Shown: positions 1-11,056 of the stretch, piece after piece | Numbering within the stretch: position 1 is the stretch's first letter | Layout of the letters: each line of letters starts with the position of its first letter | Source: Epiperipatus broadwayi | Lineage: Eukaryota; Onychophora; Udeonychophora; Euonychophora; Peripatidae | NCBI GenBank assembly: GCA_028023455.1 | Contig: JAQFVV010012495.1 | Location: 3,926,516-3,990,515, forward strand | Direction of reading: 5' to 3' | Length of the DNA: 64,000 bases | Notes under the pieces: model-generated | What the model was told of the DNA's origin: nothing | The model's input: only the letters and a program-made list of their open reading frames with translations | Databases searched by the model: none | Program-made: the position numbers and the translations under genes

Positions 1-905
1 TTGCATATAGTCCATTTGTTAGCTATAGACTTGAAAATAATGTGATAAAAGATATGGCAAAACTAATAACTCCACAGATGAGTATCAAAGCATAGGCAAC
101 AATCAGAATTTGATTCTTTGCTTGCATATGCAATTTTTCTGTACATTTAATTATTAGTTTAGTAAATCATTATTTGTTATACAACACACAAGAGTAAACC
201 CAAACACACCATATAAACTTAATAATAAATAATAAATCATTAAATCTTCTTATTTTTATAAAATACATGGATTGATTATATTAGAATACACAAAATTACT
301 GTACATATGAATTCATATGAACATAAATAAATATAGAATTTATATACACACCCACTAATACAAACCCAATAAATCATAATAAATTAGTAAACCTTTTGAG
401 AATCATTATTTTTATAAAATAAGTTTATTTTTATAAAATAAGTGGATTATATTAGAACATAAAATTACATATGAATTCATATGAGCATAAATAAATATAC
501 AATTTATATAGACACACACTACTATAAATGCAAATTAATAAAAATTAAATTATTTTTTCAAATAATTAAAATATTCAAAAAATTAAAATTGTATACTTAT
601 GAGTCCATTTTCTGCGATTATGTTTAGACTCCAAGGAATGCCTTGTTTCTGAATCAGCATACTTTTAATCTGATAAAAGTGTATTTTTAGGCCTATAAAG
701 GTTTTCTGTCTTTATCGCTTCATGGAAATTACAAAATTGATCCCCCAAAAAAAAAATTAAATGTGCAATTTATGAAAAAAGTTAATAAAAAATCCAATTT
801 TCATCAGATTTTTTTTTTAAAGACAGCATTAGAAAGCTACATAAAAATGTATAAAATGTCCATATTTCTATTGATATCATGCTTATAGTTTTTATATCAT
901 TAAAA
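1..905 (+). repeat. Dispersed repeat A, plus-strand copy
   Basis: AT-rich sequence without a gene. It holds an imperfect direct duplication (about 222-345 and 380-510: a run ending in ttataaaataa, then tggatt, then tgaattcatatga). A second, reverse-oriented copy of the same block lies at about 36905-37660, sharing the duplicated part, the tactta-gagtc stretch near 590-610 and the catgcttatag stretch near 880. Two diverged copies 36 kb apart mark it as an interspersed element; no coding domain is recognised, so its class is unknown. Confidence 0.5.
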
Positions 906-1530
906 AAGAAAACAACATTTTGACCAATCAAATAAAATGCACAGGTCACCCACTTGTAGCACGGAAGCAGTTAAAAGAAAATATGCCTATGTATTTGAAA
1001 AGGAAGATTTATAATAAATGTGCTTTACAAATTCTTACTTATGGATCTGAAACTTGGATACATAACAGAAGAGCAATACAGAGACTTCAGACAGCTCAAA
1101 AAAGGATGGGGCAATGCATGTTAGGAGTAACAAAAAGAGATCAAAAATGAAATACATTGGTGAAACAACAAACAGATATTACTAACATCATTAAACACAT
1201 TAAGAGACTGAAATAGAGTTGGGCTGGACATATTTTTAGAAGAGATTATAATACATTGGTGAAAGAATAAATAGGTGTTACTGATATCATTGAAAGAATT
1301 AAGAGACTAAAAAGGAGTTGGGTTAGACATATTGCTAGAAGAAATGATAATACAATTAAAATTTTAAACTGGATTCCAAGAGATTATAAAAGATCTAGAA
1401 AAAGACCACATGTGAGATTGATAGTTGAAATAAAGAAGTGTGTTGGGGTGACATGGAGAAGAGAGGTTAAAGATTGGAGAAGATGGAGTGAACATGGAAA
1501 GACATTCATCATGCAGTGAATCAGTAATAG
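906..1530 (+). pseudogene. RTE-like non-LTR retrotransposon fragment (C-terminal end of reverse transcriptase)
   Basis: An open stretch at 920-1150 reads LKRKIYNKCALQILTYGSET, then a LQTAQKRMGQCMLG block and VTKRDQK. This is the familiar segment after the reverse transcriptase palm in RTE/BovB-type elements. Past a stop, frames at 1200-1526 still give RIKRLKRSW, ARRNDN, WIPRDYKRSRKRP and WRREVKDWRRW, the usual C-terminal tail. The palm with its catalytic aspartates is absent, so this is a 5'-truncated dead copy. It contains an in-frame 99-bp tandem duplication (1151-1249 and 1250-1348) that repeats the RIKRLK-type block. Family assignment is from recognised motifs, not a search. Confidence 0.75.
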
Positions 1531-2540
1531 CTGAAAATGATGATGATACCTAGACTTCAACTGTGAACAAATTATACAACCTTTTTTCTTATACAAAATT
1601 AAAATTTGTATAGTGAAGATAATTGTTACAATGAAGACATCTTTGAAATGATTTCTAAAACCTAAATTAACTATTTAGTTCATTTTCCTGTTTCTTTGTT
1701 CCTTTAACAGTGAAAATATACTGTGCTTATTTTTTAAAAAATATTATGTTTACATATGGGTAACAATTTTATTCAAAATCTCTGATCAGACCAGCATTAC
1801 CTGAAAAAGAGAGAACAATAGCACCTGAAACATTGCATTAACTCACTATGATCACTAACAGTTGAATATATCTGAAAAATTTAAATAAAGTCTGAATTTT
1901 TCTGAAAATATTTAATAATTAATATTAGATGATGGAAATAACCCAACATATAATTACAAAAAAAAATATCTTACATCTCAAGGAATTATTTGTATCATTA
2001 AATCTGCTTTAAACATGGATATAATAAATATAGGAAAAATATACAAACAACTAATAACACAAATTTCAATCAGACAAGTTTAAACAATTAGGCTAAGCTG
2101 TGAAAATCTTCTTTAGTAGTCATATATTACTGCTATTTTTTATTTATGGAAATTACATAATTTAATTTTACAAACATCTTATTTTTTAGACAATATTTAT
2201 TTCAAACAACTATTTTCTACTGAATACTCAAATAAGAATAAATCAGTTTATTTTAATAGGGTTAAAAATTATTCCATTTTCTTTAATCCTAATTGCATAC
2301 TTTAATTAAACAATATATGCAAATTTGTTAGTATATGGAAATTTATTAATCAATAAATAAACACAATGACAATGTACGTTTACAATGCACATGTCCAATT
2401 TTGAATATTAAAAAAATATAATTACTAATAGATACTAATAGGCAGAAAAAACCCCTTTCTATTTACCCATATATGATTCAGAAATATTACCAAAATCACA
2501 CTTTCCTTTATTTTTGCTGTAATATCTTATATAAATACAA
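1531..2540. other. AT-rich stretch without recognisable gene
   Basis: No open frame of note, no tRNA-like fold and no repeat with a partner elsewhere in the window was recognised. Confidence 0.5.
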
Positions 2541-3650
2541 TTTATCCCATACTGGTTGATTAGACATGCACGCCACTTGATGGTGTTGTTTATGTGCTAA
2601 AACACATAAAGATGCCATTTATGCAGCCTGAAGTTTACGGTTTATAGAACAGTGATGTTCATATTAGACATTATGGGCCTATATTGTGCCACACACAAAT
2701 ATTATGGCCCACTTATGTGCTTCATGACCCTATGCAAGTGTGCACTTTTCACAGATCACTACCATATCATGTGAGGGTATATAGAATTCAACTGACCATA
2801 ACTCTTGTAATTTGCATTCAAAGTAATGATCTCATACCCTACCTAATGTAGTATTACATACTAATAATTGTAAGCCTGTTGCCACACTTTTCTACGTAGC
2901 TTGGAAGGTGAAAAAAATTGCAAAAGTGTAGGGACAAGCACAATTTCACATAATTCATGCGAAATGGCACATTTGCACGAGAAGAGCTACAAGACAAATT
3001 AAATGGCTGAGGTTTCACATTGTTTTGGAAATAAGAAGCTTGGTTTGATCAGACTACTGCATCTTTTGGTCAATACCTTGGATCATCAAAAATATTGGGC
3101 CCTGGCCTTGCAAATTCCAGTGCTGTGCACTGACATTAGTAATGTAATTTTAAAATGTAATTATTCGATTTCAGAAAAATTTAATTCTTACATTTTCTAA
3201 AATAATGTTGGTTCATAAATTGTTTACAAATACTTTGCAGAATGTTGGCCCATAATGTTTACAATAGTGGATTTTTTTTTCTTCAGATAAAGAGCAGCTA
3301 CGAGACAACTAAAATTGCACATTGTTTTGGAAAATCTTAATGTTGGTTTGATCAGAAGACTGCATCTGTTGGACTATAATGCAATTTAAAAATGTAATTA
3401 TTCTATTTTAGAAAATAATGTTATTTCACAATGAAAAGTTGGACCGGTAAACAGCATTTTTATATGTTTTTGCACATAAACAATGCCATCAAGCGTCGTG
3501 CGTGTCTAATCAACCAGTACCATTTATCCAAACTCCTTAGAACACTTTTTAGCAAAAACATTTTGTTGTACACATATACCTATAAGTATGTGTATATAAT
3601 ATTAAAGCAAACTGGATCTGAAGAAGACTGCAGGACAAACATAGGTGTAT
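2541..3650. mobile_element. Non-autonomous fold-back repeat with 80-bp inverted arms
   Basis: Arms at 2541-2620 and 3452-3530 are reverse complements, centred on actggttgattagaca and ttgtttatgtgc. The interior has an imperfect duplication (about 2982-3216 and 3290-3420; both read gcacattgttttgga or close, then ttggtttgatcaga). Just outside the right arm, 3541-3640 carries the block gaagaagactgcaggac also present in the palindrome at 57969-58139. The reading frames here look incidental. No transposase is visible, so this is a non-autonomous element whose superfamily I cannot name. Confidence 0.6.
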
Positions 3651-4407
3651 GTGTATGTATGTACCATATGTGATTATTAATAGGCAAATAGCAAAATTGG
3701 AAAACTTTAAATTTTTAATCCATAAAGTAACATTAATAACTAATGATTCCTCAGACAAAAAAAATCAATAAGTAAGCTTAATCATTAACATACATTTACA
3801 AAACATTTTGCACACTTCCAAGTATTGAAGAAGTCAAACTACAAACTTTGCCTTTATAATAGTCTTTGTGATGTATTTAAATATTTGCTTGATTATTATA
3901 GTGTTGCCATTATAGTGTTATTAAAAATCTTAGGTGGGTAGATAAAAATAGAAAATATATATGTATATATAAGACAGATTTTAAAAATACGTCTATTCAC
4001 CTGAATGCACTTAGGTAAATAGAAGTATTGTTGATCATATTTAGAAACTTATAAGTAGATTCCCAAATAGTCATTTAAATAAACCTGTAATTAACACCTA
4101 CTTTGAATAGATTGTATTAGTAAAAAAAAAGGTCATTAGTTAGAAATTTAATTTCTGAATTTCTAAACATCATCACCACATTCTTTTATTTATGAAAGCT
4201 GAGGGAAAAGGTTTTTTTTTTTTGCCCTCTAATGCATTTTTTTTACTTTTTAGTGCACTTACTGTGAATAAAAGTATTTTCTCACATTTTCTAAAATATT
4301 TTTTATTCTCTACTTTTTAGATTTATATAATTCTAGAAATTAGGAGTGAAAAAGTTTTCATACAACTTAATATCACTAGATGGCAGTTCTGTAAAGAGTC
4401 TGTCTAG
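3651..4407. other. AT-rich stretch without recognisable gene
   Basis: Simple AT-rich sequence with T tracts near 4210-4245. I see no gene, RNA fold or repeat boundary that can be supported. Confidence 0.5.
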
Positions 4408-5050
4408 ACTTTATGTCAGTATCCTTACACAAAAGGTGGCATGATTGTATTAGGAGTTGTTGAGTGTTATTATGGCAAGGAATGAGATAGAAGCAAAAAA
4501 TGCATTAATAAAAAAATAGAGAGTTGGAAAACTAGTACAGAGAGTAAAAAGTGTTTAAGTATATATAGAAATAAATAGAATATTGGGTGCGAATTAATTT
4601 ATGATAATAGAAAGGAAAGTAGTTTACTGTTTAAGGCTCAAACAGTATTGTTAACAACAAGGGAATATACACCCAAATGGAGAAATATGGTTGATGTAGT
4701 CTGCAAGTTATGTAAGGATGGCATAGAAAATATTAGACATCTGTTAATTGAATGTAAATGCTTACAATTGGAAAGGATGCAAATAATGAAATTGTGGGAG
4801 AATAAATATAAAGTATGTGTATTATTTATGCTGGGTTTGGAAAAAAATAAGGGAGATTTAAATATAAAGGCCACAGAGTGGACAAAGATAATGTTGTGTA
4901 AATGGGATGGAGCAGGATAGAGAAGAATATGGGGAAAACTTAACAGTGGGGAAATGCAAAGAAAAGGTAAAATAACTAACAAGTTTTTCTGGGCAAATGG
5001 CTGAGAGAGTCCTGACTCTGAGAAAGGAGCAGCCATAGTGTATCACATTG
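4408..5050 (+). pseudogene. CR1-like non-LTR retrotransposon, 5'-truncated 3' end
   Basis: Same family as the long element at 6470-11056. A frame at 4648-4917 reads CKLCKDGIENIRHLLIECKC, a C-x2-C-x7-H-x4-C zinc knuckle typical of the C-terminus of many non-LTR reverse transcriptases. Upstream, broken frames keep NRILGAN-like and YDNRKES-like blocks seen in the other copies. Downstream, the 3' UTR block ending near atcacattgcatg matches 10980-11056, 52080-52225, and (reversed) 39388 and 62098. All catalytic domains are missing: a typical truncated insertion. Confidence 0.8.
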
Positions 5051-5275
5051 CATGCAAATGTGTTGGCATAGCTGATTTTTGCTCCACAAGATAAGTGAAA
5101 GTTTTATTTATTTTAATAAGATCTAGATCAAAATTTCTGATGCTGGGGAATATTTGTTTAGAGAGTTGATGAGAAAAGAGTGTTGGAGTGAAGAGAGATG
5201 GATATGGGAAGACAGGACAAATATTGCTAATATTTGGAGAGTGATTCAAGATTGCTGACATTTTAAATATATATA
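5051..5275. other. Short spacer
   Basis: Unique-looking sequence between the CR1-like tail and the Tigger-like element, ending in the TATA target at 5272-5275. Confidence 0.4.
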
Positions 5276-5384
5276 CACCTGGGTCTCTTTTTACGCGGAC
5301 TTATTTAACACGATTTTGAAGTTACGCGATTCGTGTTTCACCGAAAGTGTGTTAAATAAGTCCGTGTAAAAAGAGACCCAGGTG
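5276..5384. repeat. 109-bp hairpin at the left end of Tigger-like copy 1
   Basis: CACCTGGGTCTC at 5276 is answered by GAGACCCAGGTG ending at 5384. The flanks pair inward (ggacttattta with taaataagtcc), giving a mini-element with both transposon ends. Copy 2 lacks the second end at this place. Confidence 0.75.
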
Positions 5385-6378
5385 CATGAACTCCGATAAT
5401 GTGCTATTACTTTAAATAATAAATTTTGCGCACTTACGTTATATTGAAAGTAATAGCACATTATTGGAATTCGACTTTCAACTTAGTAATTTCAATATTT
5501 TCAGTGCTTTATAATAGTAAGATTTTCTGCAATAATGAAATTAAAATCATAATTTCCACATTTTATGTATATACACATTAAATTTTACAAGATTATAATG
5601 TAAATTTGTTCAAACATTGTGCGTGTTAATTTTGCATTTTAAATCACATTCTGTTTTTGCTTTTTAAAAAAGAACGTAATCAATTATTAATCATTTAGTG
5701 TCCACAAGTTTATTTTTAAAAGGTCAGTAATAGCAGTGGGCACAATTAAATTTGACTATTAAAAATTAAAATCTGATTTTTAATTGTAATTAACAATTTA
5801 AAAATTACTTATTGTGACTTGAAATTAATGTGAAATTTGATTTTTAAACCGAATTGAAAATTAAAGACAAAAATAAGAATTTAATTTTTGTTGTTAGTTT
5901 CATAAACAATTAATAAAATCATCGTCTCAAAGATTAATTACTAATTACGTTGTCACCAGAAAACCACTGTTACAACATGAGTGTGAAGTTGGCGCTAGTT
6001 GTTTGCAAACGAACATGTTCTTCGGCAAATAGCTATAATAATTAAAACGTGTATAAAAAATGTAAATTACTGTACTGTAAATTATGCATAAAAATATATT
6101 ATTTTGAATAAAATTAAATATTATAGTTAAAAAAAGTTTGTCTTGTATGAATTTTTTTCAAATTTGAAATTTTTTATTAGTCATATTTTATTTCCTTATT
6201 TTTTTTTGCGCGCGAATTTTAAAGTAATTTTACGTTGGTGCTTTGCTTTTACGCGAATTTTGAAAAATCACAGACCGCATCCCCCCTTTTTCAATGTAAG
6301 TTACATCTATTTTTGCGCGATTTCATTTGCGCGTGTTTTCTGAGGAACCTATCTATCACGTAAAACGAGACCCAGGTG
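5276..6378. mobile_element. Tigger/pogo-like DNA transposon remnant, copy 1
   Basis: Terminal inverted repeats begin CACCTGGGTCTC (5276) and end GAGACCCAGGTG (6378), followed inward by tttacgcg-type sequence. Both ends are flanked by TATA (5272-5275, 6379-6382), consistent with a TA or TATA target duplication. End sequence and target fit Tigger/pogo members of the Tc1/mariner group; this is recognition by eye. Three relatives lie at 48136-49122, 51518-52555 and 61031-61512. A frame at about 5895-6010 gives QLIKSSSQRLITNYVVTRK, shared with copy 2, possibly the end of a lost transposase gene. At the left end is an extra 109-bp hairpin (5276-5384). The element is dead. Confidence 0.7.
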
Positions 6379-7140
6379 TATATTGAATTTATTCTAATGA
6401 GGTCTTAAAAATTAAGGCATATATAAGATTATTTGGATTTTAGGAGGTTTGCTAATAAAAAATGTTTTAATTTAAGTGAGAGAGTGATTCATTTTGAGAA
6501 AGAGGGGTAACATTGAATGTGAGATTTAGGGGAGTATGTATTTCTTATTCTCCATTATAAAAAAGAAAAAAAAATGTATAAAGAGGTTTGGAGAGGAGTA
6601 GAAAAGTCATAAATTTAAATATAGAGTAGCAGAAGTGGAAAAATAAGGAAATGTGGACTGTATGTGTATATCACAATGTATGCATGACAGTCACAAAGAA
6701 AGCTTGCTTTGGTAGCATATAAAAAGGTTTTCCATATGAAGTGCTTAAATAAGACTAGGAAGGATATAAAAGGTTATGGTTGGGTAGATCATGTATAAAT
6801 GTGATAAAAGAGGTAAAAAAAAATAGTTTTAAGTGTAGATAGTTTAAAGAGAAAGTCAGGAAAAATTGAGGAAAATATAAGAATGATAGAATGGAGTATA
6901 TGTTTAATAGAGTGACAAAAGATATAGATGACAAGATGGGTAGTGCAATGGAGATAGTTAGGATAAAGAATAATGAAGATAGGAAAAGAGGTAAAGTATG
7001 TAAAAGTAAAATCAAAAGTAGTAGATATGAAGTGTGAGAAGGTCAAAGAATTAATGAATAGAAACAATGAGGAAGAAATAGATAAGAAAGTTCAAAGGTT
7101 GAAGAAAATTTTACAGATGAAATAGGAAAACAATGAGGCA

Positions 7141-7560
7141 GACTTGATAGGGGATTCAATTATAAGAGGTTGTGGAGATGCAATTGCAAGGGAAAATAGA
7201 TATATAAGAGTATGTTTGCCTGGAGCTAGAATTAGGAATGTTATAGATAAGGTAAACGAACTGGGGAGCTGATATGTTTGTGTTGTGGTGGAGACAAATA
7301 ATTTGTTAGAAACATTAGAGAGAGTAATGGATGAGTGCAAAGAATTGATTAATAGTTTGAATAAGATTAAAAGAAGAATAGGAATAATTAGATTACTGTC
7401 AAGATTCAATAATAAATATATGTTAGATAGGGTATATTCTATAAATGAGAGATTGCAAAACTATGCAACAGAAATTATGTTATGTTTGTGGATGCGTGAG
7501 ATTTTTGTATTAGTAAGAGGGAGTTATACAGTAAAGATAGATTACATTTAGAAAGCAAGA
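7141..7560 (+). pseudogene. ORF1 SGNH/GDSL esterase-like domain of the CR1-like element
   Basis: Broken frames read DLIGDSIIRGCGDAI, VCLPGARIRNVIDKVNEL and ETNNL, then SRFNNKYMLDRVYSINERL. GDS is the catalytic-serine block of SGNH hydrolases, and the TNN segment aligns with the GTND block. The last block matches the 'iNerL' segment in retroelement versions. A frameshift and stop fall near 7270 between the PGARI and TNN blocks. The late SxDxLHL catalytic block is only faint near 7520-7550. Upstream, 6840-7130 encodes a lysine/glutamate-rich stretch like an ORF1 coiled coil. Confidence 0.6.
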
Positions 7561-7739
7561 AAATGAAGCATTAAAAGGCTTGATTTATGAAAAATATATT
7601 TTGTGAAATTTATAAAGAGGGTAGGATTTTAAATTATATTATTAGCAAAAAGAAGGTTAAGAATGAATGGAATAAGCAAATAAAAAGTCGCTTATCTAGA
7701 TGTAAATGTAGATGTGAAGAGTAAATGGGTCAGTAAAAC

Positions 7740-8490
7740 TAATGATCAACAAACTAATTACAAATATAATAGAGAAGAAAGAATTAATAAAATTGATAAA
7801 AGGACAGGAAAAAAAAATTGTAAAAATTGGATATTTGAATATGCAAGGTGGTAGGAAACCAGAAAAGTGGTTGGAATTAAACAAATCAGTTAAAAATGAA
7901 GGGTTTGAGGTATTAGCAATAATGGAAACCATCTAAAATAAGAAGAACCTACACTGGAAAATTCGATATGGCAGAGTATACATAGAAAAAAAAGGAGAAA
8001 GGGATAATATAAAAAAAATATTTAAATACTGTAAAGTGTCAATAATATTTGTGGTTTGTGATAAAGTTAGGAAGACAAGAATGAATGGTGGATATAGTGT
8101 ATATGGTCACTGGAGAGAGTCAAACCATAATGAAATGGAACAATAGCATATATGAATGCCTATTTAAGGTTATACAGAGTTTCAAAAAAAGGAGAAGAAA
8201 ATTATGGTTACAGTGGATAAGAATGGGCATACTGAAGAAATTGATGACTTGGATAACAAGAACGTGCAGCTGCTGAAATTTTTTTGTTAGAGAGTGAATT
8301 TGAATACTGTAAATTTATCAAATATTTGTGAGGGGTAATGCACATGGTCTAGAAATAATATATTTCTCACAATAGATTATGTACTGGTAGATAAAGAGGG
8401 AATGAATAAAGTATGAAAAATTAAAGTTTTTTATAATGAAAAGAGAGTATGTAATAGTGATCACAATTTTTTTATAATAGAAATAGTTAG
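7740..8490 (+). pseudogene. Endonuclease domain of the CR1-like element
   Basis: The frame at 7742-7936 reads KIVKIGYLNMQGGRKPEKWL and FEVLAIMET, the N-terminal strand and the asparagine and glutamate blocks of the AP-endonuclease-like domain. Later frames give TWSRNN, LTIDYVLVDKEG and SDHNFF, the C-terminal blocks; SDH is a conserved catalytic motif. The middle is broken by stops and shifts near 7936, 8276 and 8330. In living elements this domain nicks the target DNA to prime reverse transcription. Confidence 0.7.
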
Positions 8491-9048
8491 TAATGTGATG
8501 GAAAATAGAAAGGATAGTGAAAGATATGGATGGACAGTGAATGATAAGAATAAGTTAGAAGAATATAAAATAAAAGTAAAAGTTATGGAAGAGTGTATTA
8601 GGAATAAATATAGGGATTGGTGTGATAAAGTAGAATAAAAGTAATAGAAAAATGAGAATTAGTAAAGTGCAAAAGAGAGGGGAAAAACATGCTGAGAGTA
8701 TAAATGTGCTATTAAAAACAAAAAAAAAAGTGAAAAAAGATGTGAATATTAAATGGGAAAACTAGTTGTCTAAAATAAATAATTATATAGAGAGAATTAA
8801 ATTAAATAGTAAGTTATTGGAAGATATTAATAAAAGTGGAAGAAATGAAAGTAAAAATTTTCAAAATATATTGAAAGAAGAAATGTAGGGAGAGAGAAAT
8901 AGTGTTACTAAATGATGAGGAGAAAGACTAGTTCTAAAGAAAAAATAGAGTCAATCTTAAATAAGTATGTAATGGATATAGAAAAGATGTTAGATGTGAA
9001 GGAAAGAATGATAACTATCATAAAACCACATAATATTGGAAATATTAG

Positions 9049-9895
9049 TTTTACAGAAAATGAATTGAATGAGGCTGGTAAGAAGTTGGAAAATGAAAAG
9101 TCAAGAGGTTTAGATGGATAAACAGCAGAGATAGTGATCAATTTGATAAACATGCTTTAATAAGATGATATAGAAGACAGAATTCCTAAATATCAGGAAT
9201 AATATAAGAGTGAGCTATTATTTAATGGAAAAGATAAAGACCATAGAAAAATAAACATTATAGACTAGTAGAGATAACTTCAGTGTTGTATAAAGTTTTT
9301 GCATATATGGTGGCTGGAAGGATGGTAAAATGGATTAAAGAAAATAATATAGTAGGAGAAATACAATGAGGTTTTAGAATGGATAGGCATATAGGAGATA
9401 GTTTAATTGTCATCACACAACTTATAGAAATGAGTAGAAATATAGGTAGGCAATTATATATTGTCTTTATAGATATAGAAAAAACATATAATAAGATGAA
9501 TAGAAATAGATTATGAGTAAGTTTAGTAAATTTGGGAATAAATGGGGCATTAATGGATTTTATTAAGAAATTGTATGAAAATAATTATTATATGTATCAA
9601 TTAGAAAATATAAAATCAGAGTTAAAAATGAAGTGGGCAAAGATGCCATATGTCACCTATTTTGTTTTTGTTATATTTGAGAGAAATGAAAAGAGAAATA
9701 AAAATATTAGGAAGAGGGATAGATGTACCATTAGTAGATGACAAGGGAGTATATACATTTTCAGATCTTTTATTTTCTGATATTTTCTTATACACAGAAA
9801 GTAGGGAAGATATGGAAGTTGTGGTGAAGATTTGCATAAGAGTGGGTAATGAGATGGGAATCAAATTCAGTGAAGAAAACTGTCAAAAGTAATGA
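9049..9895 (+). pseudogene. Reverse transcriptase domain of the CR1-like element
   Basis: Frames read GFRMDRHIGDSL, then FIDIEKTYNKMNRNRL (motif A, with the second aspartate replaced by asparagine), SPILFLLYLREMKREI and FSDLLFSDIFLYTES. The last is a damaged form of the FADD active-site block, where SD replaces ADD. Stops and frameshifts at about 9365, 9515, 9640 and 9890 separate the blocks. Altered catalytic aspartates and several breaks make activity impossible. Confidence 0.75.
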
Positions 9896-10081
9896 TGGTA
9901 AATGCTGAAGAAAGAGAAGAGTCATTTTTTTTTGGGGGGGGGAATATAAAGTTAAGTGTGATAAATAGGTACAATGTACTCAGAGAAATTGCTTGGAGGA
10001 ATGGGGAAAAAATATAAATGAGGCAAAGAAAAGAAAGGGACTAATAAAGAAATTAATATTTTTCATATAATAAATATGATG

Positions 10082-10925
10082 TAGCTAGAATTATATAAAA
10101 GGGAGTGGCAGTAGTGAGATTAACCTATGGTAATGATGTTTTAGCAAGATATGCATTAGATGCAGAGTAGATGGTAAAAGAGGCAATTCAACAAGAAATG
10201 GAATAGTCATGTTTTTATATGAGATATTCAAAAAGTTAAATGAAAATATTTGGTAGATTGCAATTTATGGATAGTAAGAGAATAGCCAAAATAGTATTTA
10301 ATTAGATTATAAATAAAAGGCAGGTAACAAGATGAATGAGAAAGGGTAGTACAGAATACAGAAGATTTGGATAAAGACTTTATGTTAGTATACTTGTACA
10401 AAGAGTGGGATGATTGTGTTAAGAGGATTGTTGAGTGTTATATTAGCAAAAACTGGAATAGAAGAATAGATGTATTAATAAAAAATAGGGAGATGGAAAG
10501 ATGGAGAATGAGTATGGAGAGTAAAAAGAGCTTAAATATATATAGAAGTAAACAGAATATTGGATGATAGTTAATTTATGACAACAGCAGTGATAGTAGT
10601 TTACTATTTAAGGTTCAAATAGGATTTCTTGCAACAAGATAATATATACATAAATGACTAAATGTGGGTGATTTGGTCTGCAGATTATGTGAGGAAAACA
10701 TGAAAAATATTAGGCATTTGCTAATAGAATGTAAATTCTTACAAGCAGAAAGGGTACAAATAATGATGTTGATGTTATGGAGAAATAAATATAGACCAAG
10801 TGATTGTGCAGAAAATGGGTTATTGGTCTTTATGCTAGGGTTAGAAAAGATAGAGAGGGGGGTCTAGATACAAAGGTCAAGAAGTGAACAAAGATGACAT
10901 TGTGGAAATGGGATAGAGCAGGACA
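10082..10925 (+). pseudogene. C-terminal region and CCHC zinc knuckle of the CR1-like element
   Basis: The frame at 10367-10567 reads FMLVYLYKEWDDCVKRIVEC and IYRSKQNIG; the frame at 10664-10867 reads CRLCEENMKNIRHLLIECKF, the C-x2-C-x7-H-x4-C knuckle. The same region is almost uninterrupted in the minus-strand copy at 62219-63181, which fixes the reading here. Its role in living elements is probably RNA or DNA binding during target-primed reverse transcription. Confidence 0.75.
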
Positions 10926-11056
10926 AAGAAAAATTTAGGAAAAATTTAGAGTGGGAAATGAAAAGGTAAAGTACAGTAGCTAACAGGGTTTTCTTGGACA
11001 TATTTGCTGAGACATTCCTAATTGCAATAAAGGAGTAGCTATATTACATTTCATCC

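Larger units (their letters stand above)
6470..11056 (+). mobile_element. CR1-like non-LTR retrotransposon, near full length, heavily decayed
   Basis: One plus-strand element carries, in order, a charged possibly coiled region (about 6840-7130), an SGNH/GDSL-esterase-like domain (7141-7560), an apurinic-type endonuclease (7740-8490), a reverse transcriptase (9049-9895), and a C-terminal region with CCHC zinc knuckle (10082-10925). It ends in the 3' UTR block shared with four truncated copies. An esterase in ORF1 followed by endonuclease and reverse transcriptase is described for CR1-like elements, hence the name; the clade needs a tree. Dozens of stops and frameshifts show it has been dead for a long time. 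The 5' boundary is approximate. It starts about 90 bp after Tigger-like copy 1. Confidence 0.78.

Noticed and set aside
4648-4917. Independent small zinc-finger gene
   Set aside because: The CCHC block and flanks match the C-terminus of the CR1-like element in three other places.
5043-5261. Minus-strand short open frames near 4638-5261
   Set aside because: Antisense shadows of the CR1-like fragment and its tail, with low-complexity Ser/Leu/Phe content.
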